Shown here piece after piece: positions 1-5,919 of a stretch of DNA of 5,946 nt. This DNA is from Oscillospiraceae bacterium. Lineage in GTDB: Bacteria > Bacillota > Clostridia > Oscillospirales > Oscillospiraceae. The stretch covers positions 1-5,946 of the forward strand of contig JAFTGG010000136.1 of NCBI GenBank assembly GCA_017458025.1, in the 5' to 3' direction. Each line of letters opens with the position of its first letter. Within the stretch, counting starts at the first letter, position 1. The notes below the pieces were generated by a model that was not told the origin of the DNA, did not search any database, and saw only the letters and a list, made by a program, of their open reading frames with translations. Both the position numbers and the translations under genes were made by a program.

Positions 1-996
1 CAGGAAAAATTCGGCATCGCCGTGGAGCCGGAGTGGCCGCTGCTCTGTTCGGTGGCCCGCCTTGTCGAGCAAAAGGGCATCGAGCTCATTAAGGAGATTT
101 TGCCCAGCCTCATGAAAATGGGCGCGCAGCTCATCGTATTCGGGCAGGGCGAGCAGCAGTACGTCGACTATTTCAATTGGGCGCGCGGCCAATGGCCGGA
201 CCAGCTGGGCTTCTCCGGCGACTTTACGGAGCAGACGGCGGCGGAGCTTTTCGCCGGCGCGGATATGTATCTCATGCCCTCGCGTTTCGAGCCTTGCGGG
301 CTTTCGCAGATGATGGCGATGCGCTACGGCACGGTGCCCATCGTTCACGAGACCGGCGGGCTTAAGGATTCCGTGCGCCCGTACAGCGATTTTGACGGCG
401 TGGGCGACGGCTTTTCGTTCGTCAACTACAGCGGCAAGGCGCTCTACCTCGCTATTCAGGCGGCGGTCAGGCTCTACTTCGGGGACGCGGACACGTTCCG
501 CCTGCTCGGGGACCGCTGTATGACAAAGGACCTGTCGTGGACCAAGAGCGCGGGCATCTATAATAAGATGTACGGCGACATCGTCGACGCCGGCTCCGAA
601 GACGGCGAGCTGTCGTTCGAGGCGGCGTTTGAGGAGATCAAGAAGGACTACGAGACGCTTTTTGCCGAGTTCCGCAAAAAGCATGGCGCGGAGCTGCCCG
701 ACGGCTACCGCCGCGTGGTGCAGATCCAGATATTGGGACGCGGCGCGGGCGTGTTCTACGCGGAGTTCCGCAAGGACGGCGTCGACGTCGTCCCCAGCAA
801 CTACAATGACGCGGACGCGTTTATCGCCGCGAGCTTCGACAACCTGCGCGGCATGGCGAACGGCACGGTCTCGGCGGATAAGCTGTTCATGAACGGACAA
901 CTGCACGTCGAGGGCAACGTGTCCAAGGGCGCGGAGCTGCGGCGGCTGCTGTTTCCGGCACGCAAGCGGCGGAAACAGGCGGAGAACGCGCGGTAA
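1..996 (+). CDS. glgA: Glycogen synthase (ADP-glucose type), 3' part, with C-terminal SCP2-like extension
   Basis: Partial gene, open at the left window edge; the visible 331 codons read in frame from base 1, so the GTG at 22 is internal. GlgA (a GT5 enzyme) adds glucose from ADP-glucose to the non-reducing ends of growing alpha-1,4-glucan in the cytoplasm. The C-terminal Rossmann lobe is seen: RLVEQKGIELI at 58-90 holds the Arg and Lys expected to contact the ADP phosphates, and SRFEPCGLSQM at 280-312 holds the conserved glutamate (codon 289). It is followed by MRYGTVPIVHETGGLKDSV and the family's closing segment DLSWTKSAGIYNKMY near 529-573. GlgA proteins normally end soon after this. Here about 130 further codons follow, resembling an SCP2 domain (separate entry). 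The kinase gene starts 21 bp downstream, so co-transcription is likely. The N-terminal KxGGL motif lies outside the window. The family call is very secure; the role of the extension is unknown. Confidence 0.94.
   Translation, partial: QEKFGIAVEPEWPLLCSVARLVEQKGIELIKEILPSLMKMGAQLIVFGQGEQQYVDYFNWARGQWPDQLGFSGDFTEQTAAELFAGADMYLMPSRFEPCGLSQMMAMRYGTVPIVHETGGLKDSVRPYSDFDGVGDGFSFVNYSGKALYLAIQAAVRLYFGDADTFRLLGDRCMTKDLSWTKSAGIYNKMYGDIVDAGSEDGELSFEAAFEEIKKDYETLFAEFRKKHGAELPDGYRRVVQIQILGRGAGVFYAEFRKDGVDVVPSNYNDADAFIAASFDNLRGMANGTVSADKLFMNGQLHVEGNVSKGAELRRLLFPARKRRKQAENAR
616..963 (+). other. SCP2 (sterol carrier protein 2)-like domain fused to glycogen synthase
   Basis: Protein region within the glgA reading frame. 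After a charged helical linker (FEEIKKDYETLFAEFRKK) comes a pattern typical of bacterial SCP2-like domains. First are beta strands ending in GAGVFYAEFRKDGVDVVP, then an acidic segment with DADAFIAASFDNLRGMANG. The closing motif is close to the family's 'gkl.p..aFm.GklkveGd...a..l': SADKLFMNGQLHVEGNVSKG at 871-930, then AELRRLLF. SCP2 domains form a hydrophobic pocket that binds lipids or other apolar ligands. Why one would sit on a glycogen-making enzyme is not known to me; it could bind a ligand, or serve as an oligomerisation or targeting module. The call rests on motif pattern recognition only. There is no stop codon or frameshift between it and the catalytic part. Confidence 0.7.
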
Positions 997-1017
997 GGCG
1001 GAAAGGAGGGCTTTCAA

Positions 1018-1950
1018 ATGGCGATCGTGGTAGTTGGCGCGGTATTTGTGGACATCAAGGGCTTTCCCGACGACCTCTACAACCCCACCGGCAGGAACGC
1101 CGGACGGGTGGAGACGGTGCACGGCGGCGTGGGCCGCAATGTGGCGGAGGACATCGCCAACGTGGAGCTGCGCCCGAAGTTCGTGAGCATGGTGGACGAC
1201 ACCGCCTCCGGCGCGGAAGTGCTGCGCAAGCTCGGCAAGCACAAGGTCAACACCGACTATGTGCTCACAAAGCCGGACGGCATGGGGATCTGGCTCGCCG
1301 TATTCGACAACACGGGCGACCTCGCCGGCTCGATCTCCAAGCGTCCGAAGATGGACCCGCTCGTCGACCTGCTCGACGCAAGGGGCGATGAGATCTTCTG
1401 CGACGCGGACAGCATCGTGGTCGAGATCGACATGGAAAAGGAGATCATCAAGCGCATTTTCCACTACGCCGAGAAGTACCGCATCAAAGTCTTCGCGGTG
1501 GTGTCGAACATGGTCATCGCCTCGCAGCGGCGCGACTTTTTGCAGTCCATCGACTGCTTCGTGTGCAACGTGCAGGAGGCGGGGATCCTGTTTGTGGACG
1601 ACTTTACCAGGATGGAGCCGGAGGAGCTGGCGGAGGAAATCTACCAGCGCGTTGTCAAGGCGAATATTCCGTCTATGGTCGTCACGATGGGCAGCCGCGG
1701 CGCGGTCTACGTCAGCAGGGACGGCGACCGCGGCTACTATCCGCCCGAGGCTGTCACAGTCCGCGACACTTCCGGCGCGGGCGACGCGTTCTGCGCGGGT
1801 GTCGCCGTGGGGCTGACCTACGGCAAAACGCTGCGCGAATCGGTGAAAATCGGCACGCATCTCGCCGCGTCGGTCATCACCGTGTCGGAGAGCACTTGCC
1901 CGCGCTTTCTGCCCAAGGAGCTGGGGCTCGATATCGAGGTCGCGGAATAA
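1018..1950 (+). CDS. PfkB/ribokinase-family carbohydrate (or nucleoside) kinase
   Basis: A 310-residue cytoplasmic kinase of the usual size for the family. ATG at 1018 is preceded by a near-perfect ribosome site (AAAGGAGG at 1002-1009). Both PfkB signatures are present. The first is GGVGRNVAEDIANV, beginning at residue 36. The second is DTSGAGDAFCAGVAVGL, with the anion-hole GAGD at residues 253-256 and the likely catalytic base Asp256. These enzymes move the ATP gamma-phosphate to a hydroxymethyl group of a sugar or nucleoside. The GGVGRN-AE form of motif 1 and the following segment (VSMVDDTASGAEVLRKL...VNTDYVL) recall pseudouridine kinase (PsuK). However, no psuG is seen nearby, and other substrates (ribose, fructose derivatives) are equally open. 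It lies 21 bp after glgA and 61 bp before the helicase with no visible terminator, which fits an operon. Family certain, substrate not assigned. Confidence 0.9.
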   Translation: MAIVVVGAVFVDIKGFPDDLYNPTGRNAGRVETVHGGVGRNVAEDIANVELRPKFVSMVDDTASGAEVLRKLGKHKVNTDYVLTKPDGMGIWLAVFDNTGDLAGSISKRPKMDPLVDLLDARGDEIFCDADSIVVEIDMEKEIIKRIFHYAEKYRIKVFAVVSNMVIASQRRDFLQSIDCFVCNVQEAGILFVDDFTRMEPEELAEEIYQRVVKANIPSMVVTMGSRGAVYVSRDGDRGYYPPEAVTVRDTSGAGDAFCAGVAVGLTYGKTLRESVKIGTHLAASVITVSESTCPRFLPKELGLDIEVAE

Positions 1951-2011
1951 AGCACATATTCTTGGCGGCTTTTGAGAAAATAGGACAAAACGGCGCGGGA
2001 GGGCGAAGCAC

Positions 2012-4066
2012 ATGTCCGGAGGCAGAAGCGAACGGCGAAGCCGGACCAAAAAATACAACCCCGACGCGCCCGCGGCGCGGACGGCGGACCTGCTGGCAAA
2101 GGCGTGGGACGCCGCGGAGAAAGACCGCTCGGACACATGGCGTCTCGCGGGGCAGTATCACCGCGCCGTTTTATCGCGCCTGCGCAATCTGCGGGGAGCG
2201 AAACGCCTGCGCATGACGCAGGCGTCCGGCTGGCTCAACGAGTTCCTCGCGTTGGAGCAGCGCTGCGACAGCAAGCGGCTGCCGGAAATTTTCAAGAATT
2301 TCCTGCGCGCCGGCGGCTTTCTCGCGGAGAATCCCGACGGCATGATGACGCGGCATATTTTGGAGCGGTACCCTTACGTTTTGCGCGCCGCCGCGGCACA
2401 GGCGGCGGCGGACTTTGCCGCCGCTCAGCCCGAGGCGGATCTGGACGCGCTGCTCAAGCGCAGGAACTTTCCCGCGCAGCAGCTGCTCAGCGAAGGGCTC
2501 GGCGCGGTGTGGTCGGTGTGGTATGTACCGCAGGCGATCCGCTCCAGCCTCAAGCTGCTGCTGGCGCTGAACCCGAAGGACGAGTATCCCGAGGCGCGCG
2601 CCATGCGCCGGCGCTTTATCATTCATCTCGGCGGCACGAACACCGGCAAGACCTACGCGGGCTTCCAGCGATTAAAGACCGCGCCGACGGGCGTGTATCT
2701 CGCGCCGCTGCGCCTGCTCGCGCTCGAAGCGCAGGAGACGCTGCTCGACGCGCGCGTCGATTGCAGCCTGACCACCGGCGAGGAGGAGGATATCCGCGAG
2801 GGCGACACGCACGTCGCCGCGACGGCGGAAAAGCTGGATTTGAAGGCCCGCTACGACGTGGCGGTCATCGACGAGTGCCAGATGATCGCCGACCGCGAAC
2901 GCGGCTATGCCTGGACGCGCGCCATCTTGGGCGTGCAGGCGCCCGAGATACACCTTTGCGCCGCGCCGCAGGCAAAGCAACTGCTGATCCGCCTGATCGA
3001 GAGCTGCGGCGACAGCTACGAGGTGGAGGCGCACAAGCGGCAAACGCCGCTCATCTGCATGTCGCATACGGTGGACTTCGACCACGTCCGCCCCGGCGAC
3101 GCGCTCATTTCGTTCTCCAAGGTCGGCGTGCTCAGCGCCGCCGAGGATCTGCGCGCGGCGGGCAAGGAGCCCGCCATCATCTACGGCGCGCTGCCCTACG
3201 CGACGCGGCGGCGGCAGATGGACGGCTTTCTCGACGGGAACACGGAGTATGTTGTCGCGACCGACGCGATCGGCATGGGGCTGAACCTGCCGATCCGGCG
3301 CATTTTGTTCATGGAGACGGAGAAGTTCGACGGCGTGGAGCGGCGTGAGCTGAAGCCGGAGGAAATACAGCAGATCGCCGGCCGCGCGGGGCGCTTCGGC
3401 ATGTACGACAAGGGCTTTGTCGGCGCGATGGAAAACCTCGCCGCGATCCGCGCGGGGCTCGATACCGTCGTGCCGCCGCTGCAGTACGCGGTGCAGGGCT
3501 TTTCCGACCTCGTGCTGTCGGTGGACTTCGACCTGCTCGAAGTGCTCACCGAGTGGAGCAAGATGCCCGCCGTTGAGCCGTACCGCAAGCTGGACATCTC
3601 CCGCTATCTCTCCATTATCTCTAAAATGCGCGACAAGGGCTTCCTGCTCACCAAGGAGCAGGAGCTGCGCGCGGCGAATATCCCGTTCGACGAGACAGAG
3701 GACGCGCTGCAGGAGCTGTTTTTCACATTCCTGCGCCGCTGGCAGCAGGGCGAACCGATCGAACAGCCGGCGCTGCAAACAGACGGCGCGCCGACGCTGC
3801 CGGAGCTGGAGCAGTATTACCGCAAGCTCGATCTGTATTTTTCCTTCGCCAAGGCGTTTGACTGTCCGGTGGACGCGGACAAGCTCTACGATACCCGCGA
3901 GCGCGTGGCGGAGGAGATCAACGATATCCTGATTTACCGCCTGCAAAACAATATCCGCTTTTGCGAGCGCTGCGGCAGGGCGCTGCCGCTGCACCATCAC
4001 GGGCGGCTGTGCGACGCGTGCTACCGCCGCGAGCGGCGGAGCGCGGGCGGGAAAAAAGGAAGGTGA
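2012..4066 (+). CDS. SUV3-like DExH-box RNA helicase with C-terminal zinc finger
   Basis: A 684-residue protein. The ATG at 2012 follows GGGAGGG (1997-2003) at good spacing. Residues 1-200 form a basic start followed by a largely helical domain. The helicase core then shows SUV3-type motifs: Walker A GGTNTGKTY (207-215, Lys213), YLAPLRLLALE (Ia), TTGEEE, motif II DECQM (287-291), RGYAWTRAILG, HLCAAP (III), IIYGALPYATRRRQ, DAIGMGLNLP (418-427) and QQIAGRAGRF (453-462). Residues about 480-620 resemble the SUV3 C-terminal helical region. A short cysteine finger, CERC-x12-CDAC (Cys651, 654, 667, 670), precedes a basic tail. SUV3 is the ATP-dependent RNA unwinding helicase of the mitochondrial degradosome; bacterial relatives exist, but their partners and roles are poorly known. 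ATP-driven RNA unwinding is therefore likely and RNA turnover is inferred. The next gene starts 5 bp after the stop, suggesting translational coupling. Motif II has Cys where SUV3 usually has Ile/Val; the core otherwise looks intact. Confidence 0.92.
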   Translation: MSGGRSERRSRTKKYNPDAPAARTADLLAKAWDAAEKDRSDTWRLAGQYHRAVLSRLRNLRGAKRLRMTQASGWLNEFLALEQRCDSKRLPEIFKNFLRAGGFLAENPDGMMTRHILERYPYVLRAAAAQAAADFAAAQPEADLDALLKRRNFPAQQLLSEGLGAVWSVWYVPQAIRSSLKLLLALNPKDEYPEARAMRRRFIIHLGGTNTGKTYAGFQRLKTAPTGVYLAPLRLLALEAQETLLDARVDCSLTTGEEEDIREGDTHVAATAEKLDLKARYDVAVIDECQMIADRERGYAWTRAILGVQAPEIHLCAAPQAKQLLIRLIESCGDSYEVEAHKRQTPLICMSHTVDFDHVRPGDALISFSKVGVLSAAEDLRAAGKEPAIIYGALPYATRRRQMDGFLDGNTEYVVATDAIGMGLNLPIRRILFMETEKFDGVERRELKPEEIQQIAGRAGRFGMYDKGFVGAMENLAAIRAGLDTVVPPLQYAVQGFSDLVLSVDFDLLEVLTEWSKMPAVEPYRKLDISRYLSIISKMRDKGFLLTKEQELRAANIPFDETEDALQELFFTFLRRWQQGEPIEQPALQTDGAPTLPELEQYYRKLDLYFSFAKAFDCPVDADKLYDTRERVAEEINDILIYRLQNNIRFCERCGRALPLHHHGRLCDACYRRERRSAGGKKGR

Positions 4067-4067
4067 G
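4057..4067 (+). promoter_or_regulatory. Ribosome binding site of the SIR2-like gene, inside the helicase 3' end
   Basis: AAGGAAGGTGA overlaps the helicase stop codon (TGA at 4064-4066) and lies 4 bases before ATG 4072. It decides the start of the SIR2-like gene. In-frame sequence upstream (from 3961) is a shadow of the helicase zinc-finger region. A GTG at 4063 overlapping the stop (GTGA) is possible but would consume the ribosome site itself. The arrangement implies that ribosomes finishing the helicase help start the next gene. Confidence 0.7.
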
Positions 4068-4071
4068 CGCG

Positions 4072-5016
4072 ATGACGCAAGGGAACGGGCGCCCGCAGGT
4101 GCTGCTGCTCGGCAACGGCGTAAACCGCGCGTTCGGCGGCGGCTCATGGGGCCGGCTCATTCGCGATATCTCCTGCAACGGCTCTTTGCCGGAGGACTGC
4201 GTCCTGCATTTGCCGATGCCGCTGCGCGCGATCCTCGTCACCGGCGATACGGTGGGCGCGCAGTTGCGTCAGGCGGGGGATATCCTTTACGGCAAGCTGG
4301 GCGATCCGGGGCATGTGGACATGCTCCGCCGCCTGCTCGAAATGGATTTCGACCATATTCTGACGACAAATTTCAGCTATGAGCTGGAACAGGCGGCGCA
4401 GCCCGATCTGCAGCTCAGCGACCAGACGCTGCGCCACATGATGCGCCACACCGACGCGCGGCGCCAGGCGGAGGCGAAGTATCTCTTTTATACATACGGC
4501 GACCTTGCCTGGCAGGGCCACCGCACAAAGGTCTGGCATATCCACGGCGAGGGCAGGAAGCCGGACAGCATGATTTTGGGCCATTATTACTACGCGAACC
4601 TGCTGGAGAAGATATCGACCTACGTCAAATCGGAGGGCGCGCGCTGGCGGCGCGAGCAGGAGCGCGGCGAGACGCCGCGCATCAAAAGCTGGGCGGACGC
4701 GTTTTTATTTGGCGACGTGTATGTGCTGGGCTTTGGCTTCGACGTGTCGGAGTTCGATCTCTGGTGGCTGCTCAACCGCAAAAAGCGCGAGCAGGCGGAG
4801 ACCGGCAAAACCTGGTTTTTCGCGCCGGAGGAGCTGTCGGAGGAGAGCGGCATCAACGAAAAAGAGGAGCTTTTGAAGGTCCTCGGCGTCGAGGTGCGCC
4901 ACTGCGGCATGGGCCGCGCCCACGGCGACCCGCTTGAGCGCAGCCTCGGCTTCCGCGCGTTCTATGAGCGCGCAATGGACGAGATCGAAGCGCTCATGCG
5001 CGAGCGCCGCGTGTGA
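4072..5016 (+). CDS. SIR2-like domain (SIR2_2-type) protein, predicted NAD-binding
   Basis: A 314-residue protein of the stand-alone SIR2-like family. The start contains a Rossmann-type loop, VLLLGNGVNRAFGGGSW (residues 10-26). Next come DHILTTNFSYELE (94-106), the VWHIHGE motif (154-160) and VLGFGFDVSEFDLWWLL (218-234). Asn100 and His158 sit where SIR2-fold NADases and deacetylases carry their catalytic Asn and His. The Asp that usually follows in TxNxD is replaced by Ser102. No zinc-ribbon cysteines of true sirtuin deacetylases are seen, and there is no transmembrane segment or extra effector domain. Relatives of this fold act in phage defence by destroying NAD (ThsA, DSR and SIR2-HerA types); others remain uncharacterised. 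NAD binding is likely, NADase activity is inferred. The gene is coupled to the SUV3-like helicase by a 5 bp gap, so the two products may act together. Family assignment good; function open. Confidence 0.85.
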   Translation: MTQGNGRPQVLLLGNGVNRAFGGGSWGRLIRDISCNGSLPEDCVLHLPMPLRAILVTGDTVGAQLRQAGDILYGKLGDPGHVDMLRRLLEMDFDHILTTNFSYELEQAAQPDLQLSDQTLRHMMRHTDARRQAEAKYLFYTYGDLAWQGHRTKVWHIHGEGRKPDSMILGHYYYANLLEKISTYVKSEGARWRREQERGETPRIKSWADAFLFGDVYVLGFGFDVSEFDLWWLLNRKKREQAETGKTWFFAPEELSEESGINEKEELLKVLGVEVRHCGMGRAHGDPLERSLGFRAFYERAMDEIEALMRERRV

Positions 5017-5024
5017 CGCGTTTT
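5008..5024 (+). terminator. Weak terminator-like hairpin at the SIR2-like stop codon
   Basis: CGCGT (5008-5012), loop GTG, then ACGCG (5016-5020) form a 5 bp stem spanning the TGA stop, followed directly by TTTT (5021-5024). The form suits a short intrinsic terminator, but the stem is small and the T run brief, so it may be chance in GC-rich sequence. Confidence 0.25.
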
Positions 5025-5043
5025 GCGTACCGGTTATCGAGAA

Positions 5044-5202
5044 GTGCGTATTCAACGGGACAATCAAAAACAGGACCGGCACGATTCCCTGACCAAAGCG
5101 CCGATCCCGAAGCTGATCCGGACGCTTGCGGCGCGGCCCATCGTGCGGCGGGAGCTGCGGAGCATGCCGCCCGACCGTGCGCGGGATCAGCAGGCGTCAT
5201 AG
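5044..5202 (+). pseudogene. Probable remnant of a MATE-family efflux transporter gene (N-terminal fragment)
   Basis: The 208 bp gap between the SIR2-like and DUF1643 genes holds a short frame from GTG 5044 to TAG 5200-5202 (52 codons). Its product begins VRIQRDNQKQDRHDSLTK and continues APIPKLIRTLAA. This closely matches the N-terminal cytoplasmic lead-in of Clostridial MATE transporters (…LTxAPIxKLIRxLAxPTI…), just before transmembrane helix 1. After about 5130 the expected hydrophobic helix is absent. The rest (RPIVRRELRSMPPDRARDQQ) is polar and could be decayed sequence or a joined C-terminal tail left by an internal deletion. No good ribosome site precedes the GTG. MATE proteins export drugs or metabolites using cation gradients; this fragment cannot do so. 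Alternatives are a small unknown peptide, or a chance match in an untranslated leader. Confidence 0.4.
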
Positions 5203-5208
5203 GGCAAG

Positions 5209-5217
5209 AAAGGGTGG
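5209..5217 (+). promoter_or_regulatory. Ribosome binding site deciding the DUF1643 start
   Basis: AAAGGGTGG lies 7 bases before ATG 5225. It favours this start over in-frame ATGs further upstream (such as 5126), whose product would begin with Cys/Arg-rich residues not typical of the family. Confidence 0.65.
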
Positions 5218-5224
5218 AACGGCA

Positions 5225-5836
5225 ATGCATATTCCGAAAAGCGCGACGCAGGAGATCGGTATCCTGACATTTGAGCAGGCGCGCGAGCACCGCGCGGGGA
5301 GCGCGGCGTACGACAGGGAAAAGTGGCTCTATATCCCCGATTTCTACTCCGAATACCGTTATATCCTCGGCACGGCGGGCAACCGTCCGCTGATTACGAT
5401 CGGCGTCAACCCGTCGACCGCCGCGCCGGACGAGCTGGATAACACGCTCAAGTCGGTGGAGCGCATCGCGCGCCACAACGGCTTTGACTCGTTCATCATG
5501 TTCAACGTCTACGCCCAGCGCGCCACGCGGCCGGACGATATGGACGCGGAGCTCAACGAGGCGCTGCACGCGGAGAACATGAACGCGTTCCGCTGGGCGC
5601 TCGCGCGCTGCGACGGCGCGCCGTCGGTCTGGGCGGCGTGGGGCGCGGTCATCGAAAAGCGCGGCTACCTGAAGCGGTGCGTGCGCGACATGGTCGCGGA
5701 GGGCGAGCGCCGCGGCGCGCGGTGGTATATGGCGGGGAAGCCGTCCAAGGCGGGGCATCCGCATCACCCGCTGTACCTGCGCAAGGATACGCGGGTCGAG
5801 CCGTTCGACGTGCGTACATATCTCGAAGCTTTATAA
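5225..5836 (+). CDS. DUF1643 domain-containing protein
   Basis: A 203-residue soluble protein covering essentially the whole DUF1643 family pattern. After a roughly 40-residue lead it shows YRYILG, then ITIGVNPSTAAPDELDNTLK with the NPST signature (residues 62-65). Next are FNVYAQRATRP (93-103, the family's 'NlfayRaT.P'), VWAAWG (135-140, 'v.aWG') and the closing GHPHHPLYLR with HPLYL at 181-185 (family 'PrHPLYl'). The conserved Asn, Trp and His residues suggest an enzymatic or nucleotide-related pocket, but I know of no established biochemical function and assign none. No signal peptide or membrane segment is seen. It is separated from the SIR2-like gene by the presumed MATE remnant and ends at TAA just before a strong hairpin, so it is probably the last gene of its transcript. 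No clear promoter is seen in the gap in front of it. Confidence 0.88.
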   Translation: MHIPKSATQEIGILTFEQAREHRAGSAAYDREKWLYIPDFYSEYRYILGTAGNRPLITIGVNPSTAAPDELDNTLKSVERIARHNGFDSFIMFNVYAQRATRPDDMDAELNEALHAENMNAFRWALARCDGAPSVWAAWGAVIEKRGYLKRCVRDMVAEGERRGARWYMAGKPSKAGHPHHPLYLRKDTRVEPFDVRTYLEAL

Positions 5837-5844
5837 AGCGAACG

Positions 5845-5864
5845 GGGAGGGCCGCGGCCCTCCC
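5845..5864 (+). terminator. Perfect 20 bp palindrome, likely transcription terminator hairpin
   Basis: Bases 5845-5864 are an exact inverted repeat: GGGAGGGC, loop CGCG, GCCCTCCC, an 8 bp almost all G-C stem. It sits 8 bp after the DUF1643 stop and 4 bp before the next promoter, where a terminator is expected. There is no T run after it (TGCATTG follows), so it may be an imperfect or Rho-assisted terminator, or an mRNA 3' end stabiliser. Confidence 0.6.
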
Positions 5865-5868
5865 TGCA

Positions 5869-5897
5869 TTGACAGCGGCGGGGAAAGCGGGTACAAT
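5869..5897 (+). promoter_or_regulatory. Near-consensus sigma-A (sigma-70 type) promoter reading out of the window
   Basis: TTGACA (5869-5874) is a perfect -35 box. After exactly 17 bases comes TACAAT (5892-5897), one mismatch from TATAAT. Transcription should start near 5903-5906 and run to the right, into an AT-richer stretch. A short inverted repeat, GGTAC (5890-5894) and GTACC (5904-5908), spans the -10 box and predicted start and could be an operator. The regulated gene lies outside the window or begins at its very end. Confidence 0.75.
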
Positions 5898-5919
5898 ATC
5901 GGAGTACCTTTATACTATT

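Noticed and set aside
1951..2011. Possible promoter or terminator between the kinase and helicase genes
   Set aside because: TTGGCG and TTGAGA were examined, but no -10 box lies at proper spacing and no stable hairpin with a T run is visible.
2104..3348. Plus-strand 414-codon frame overlapping the helicase
   Set aside because: An Arg/Ala/Gly-rich frame-shifted reading of the helicase gene, without motifs.
3961..4071. Upstream extension of the SIR2-like gene
   Set aside because: These codons are a shifted reading of the helicase zinc finger; the ribosome site at 4057-4067 and the family start (VLLLGNG near the N-terminus) favour ATG 4072.
2672..4147. Minus-strand open frame of about 490 codons opposite the helicase
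   Set aside because: It mirrors the intact SUV3-like gene; its Arg/Ala/Leu-rich product has no recognisable motif. Such antisense frames arise from GC-rich codon bias.
5023..5051. Possible promoter for DUF1643 (TTGCGT, 17 bases, GCGTAT)
   Set aside because: Both boxes are poor matches and it overlaps the presumed MATE remnant; not strong enough to call.
4994..5767. Minus-strand open frame of about 257 codons opposite DUF1643
   Set aside because: The product is low in recognisable motifs and Arg/Ala rich; the plus strand carries all the DUF1643 signatures and a ribosome site.
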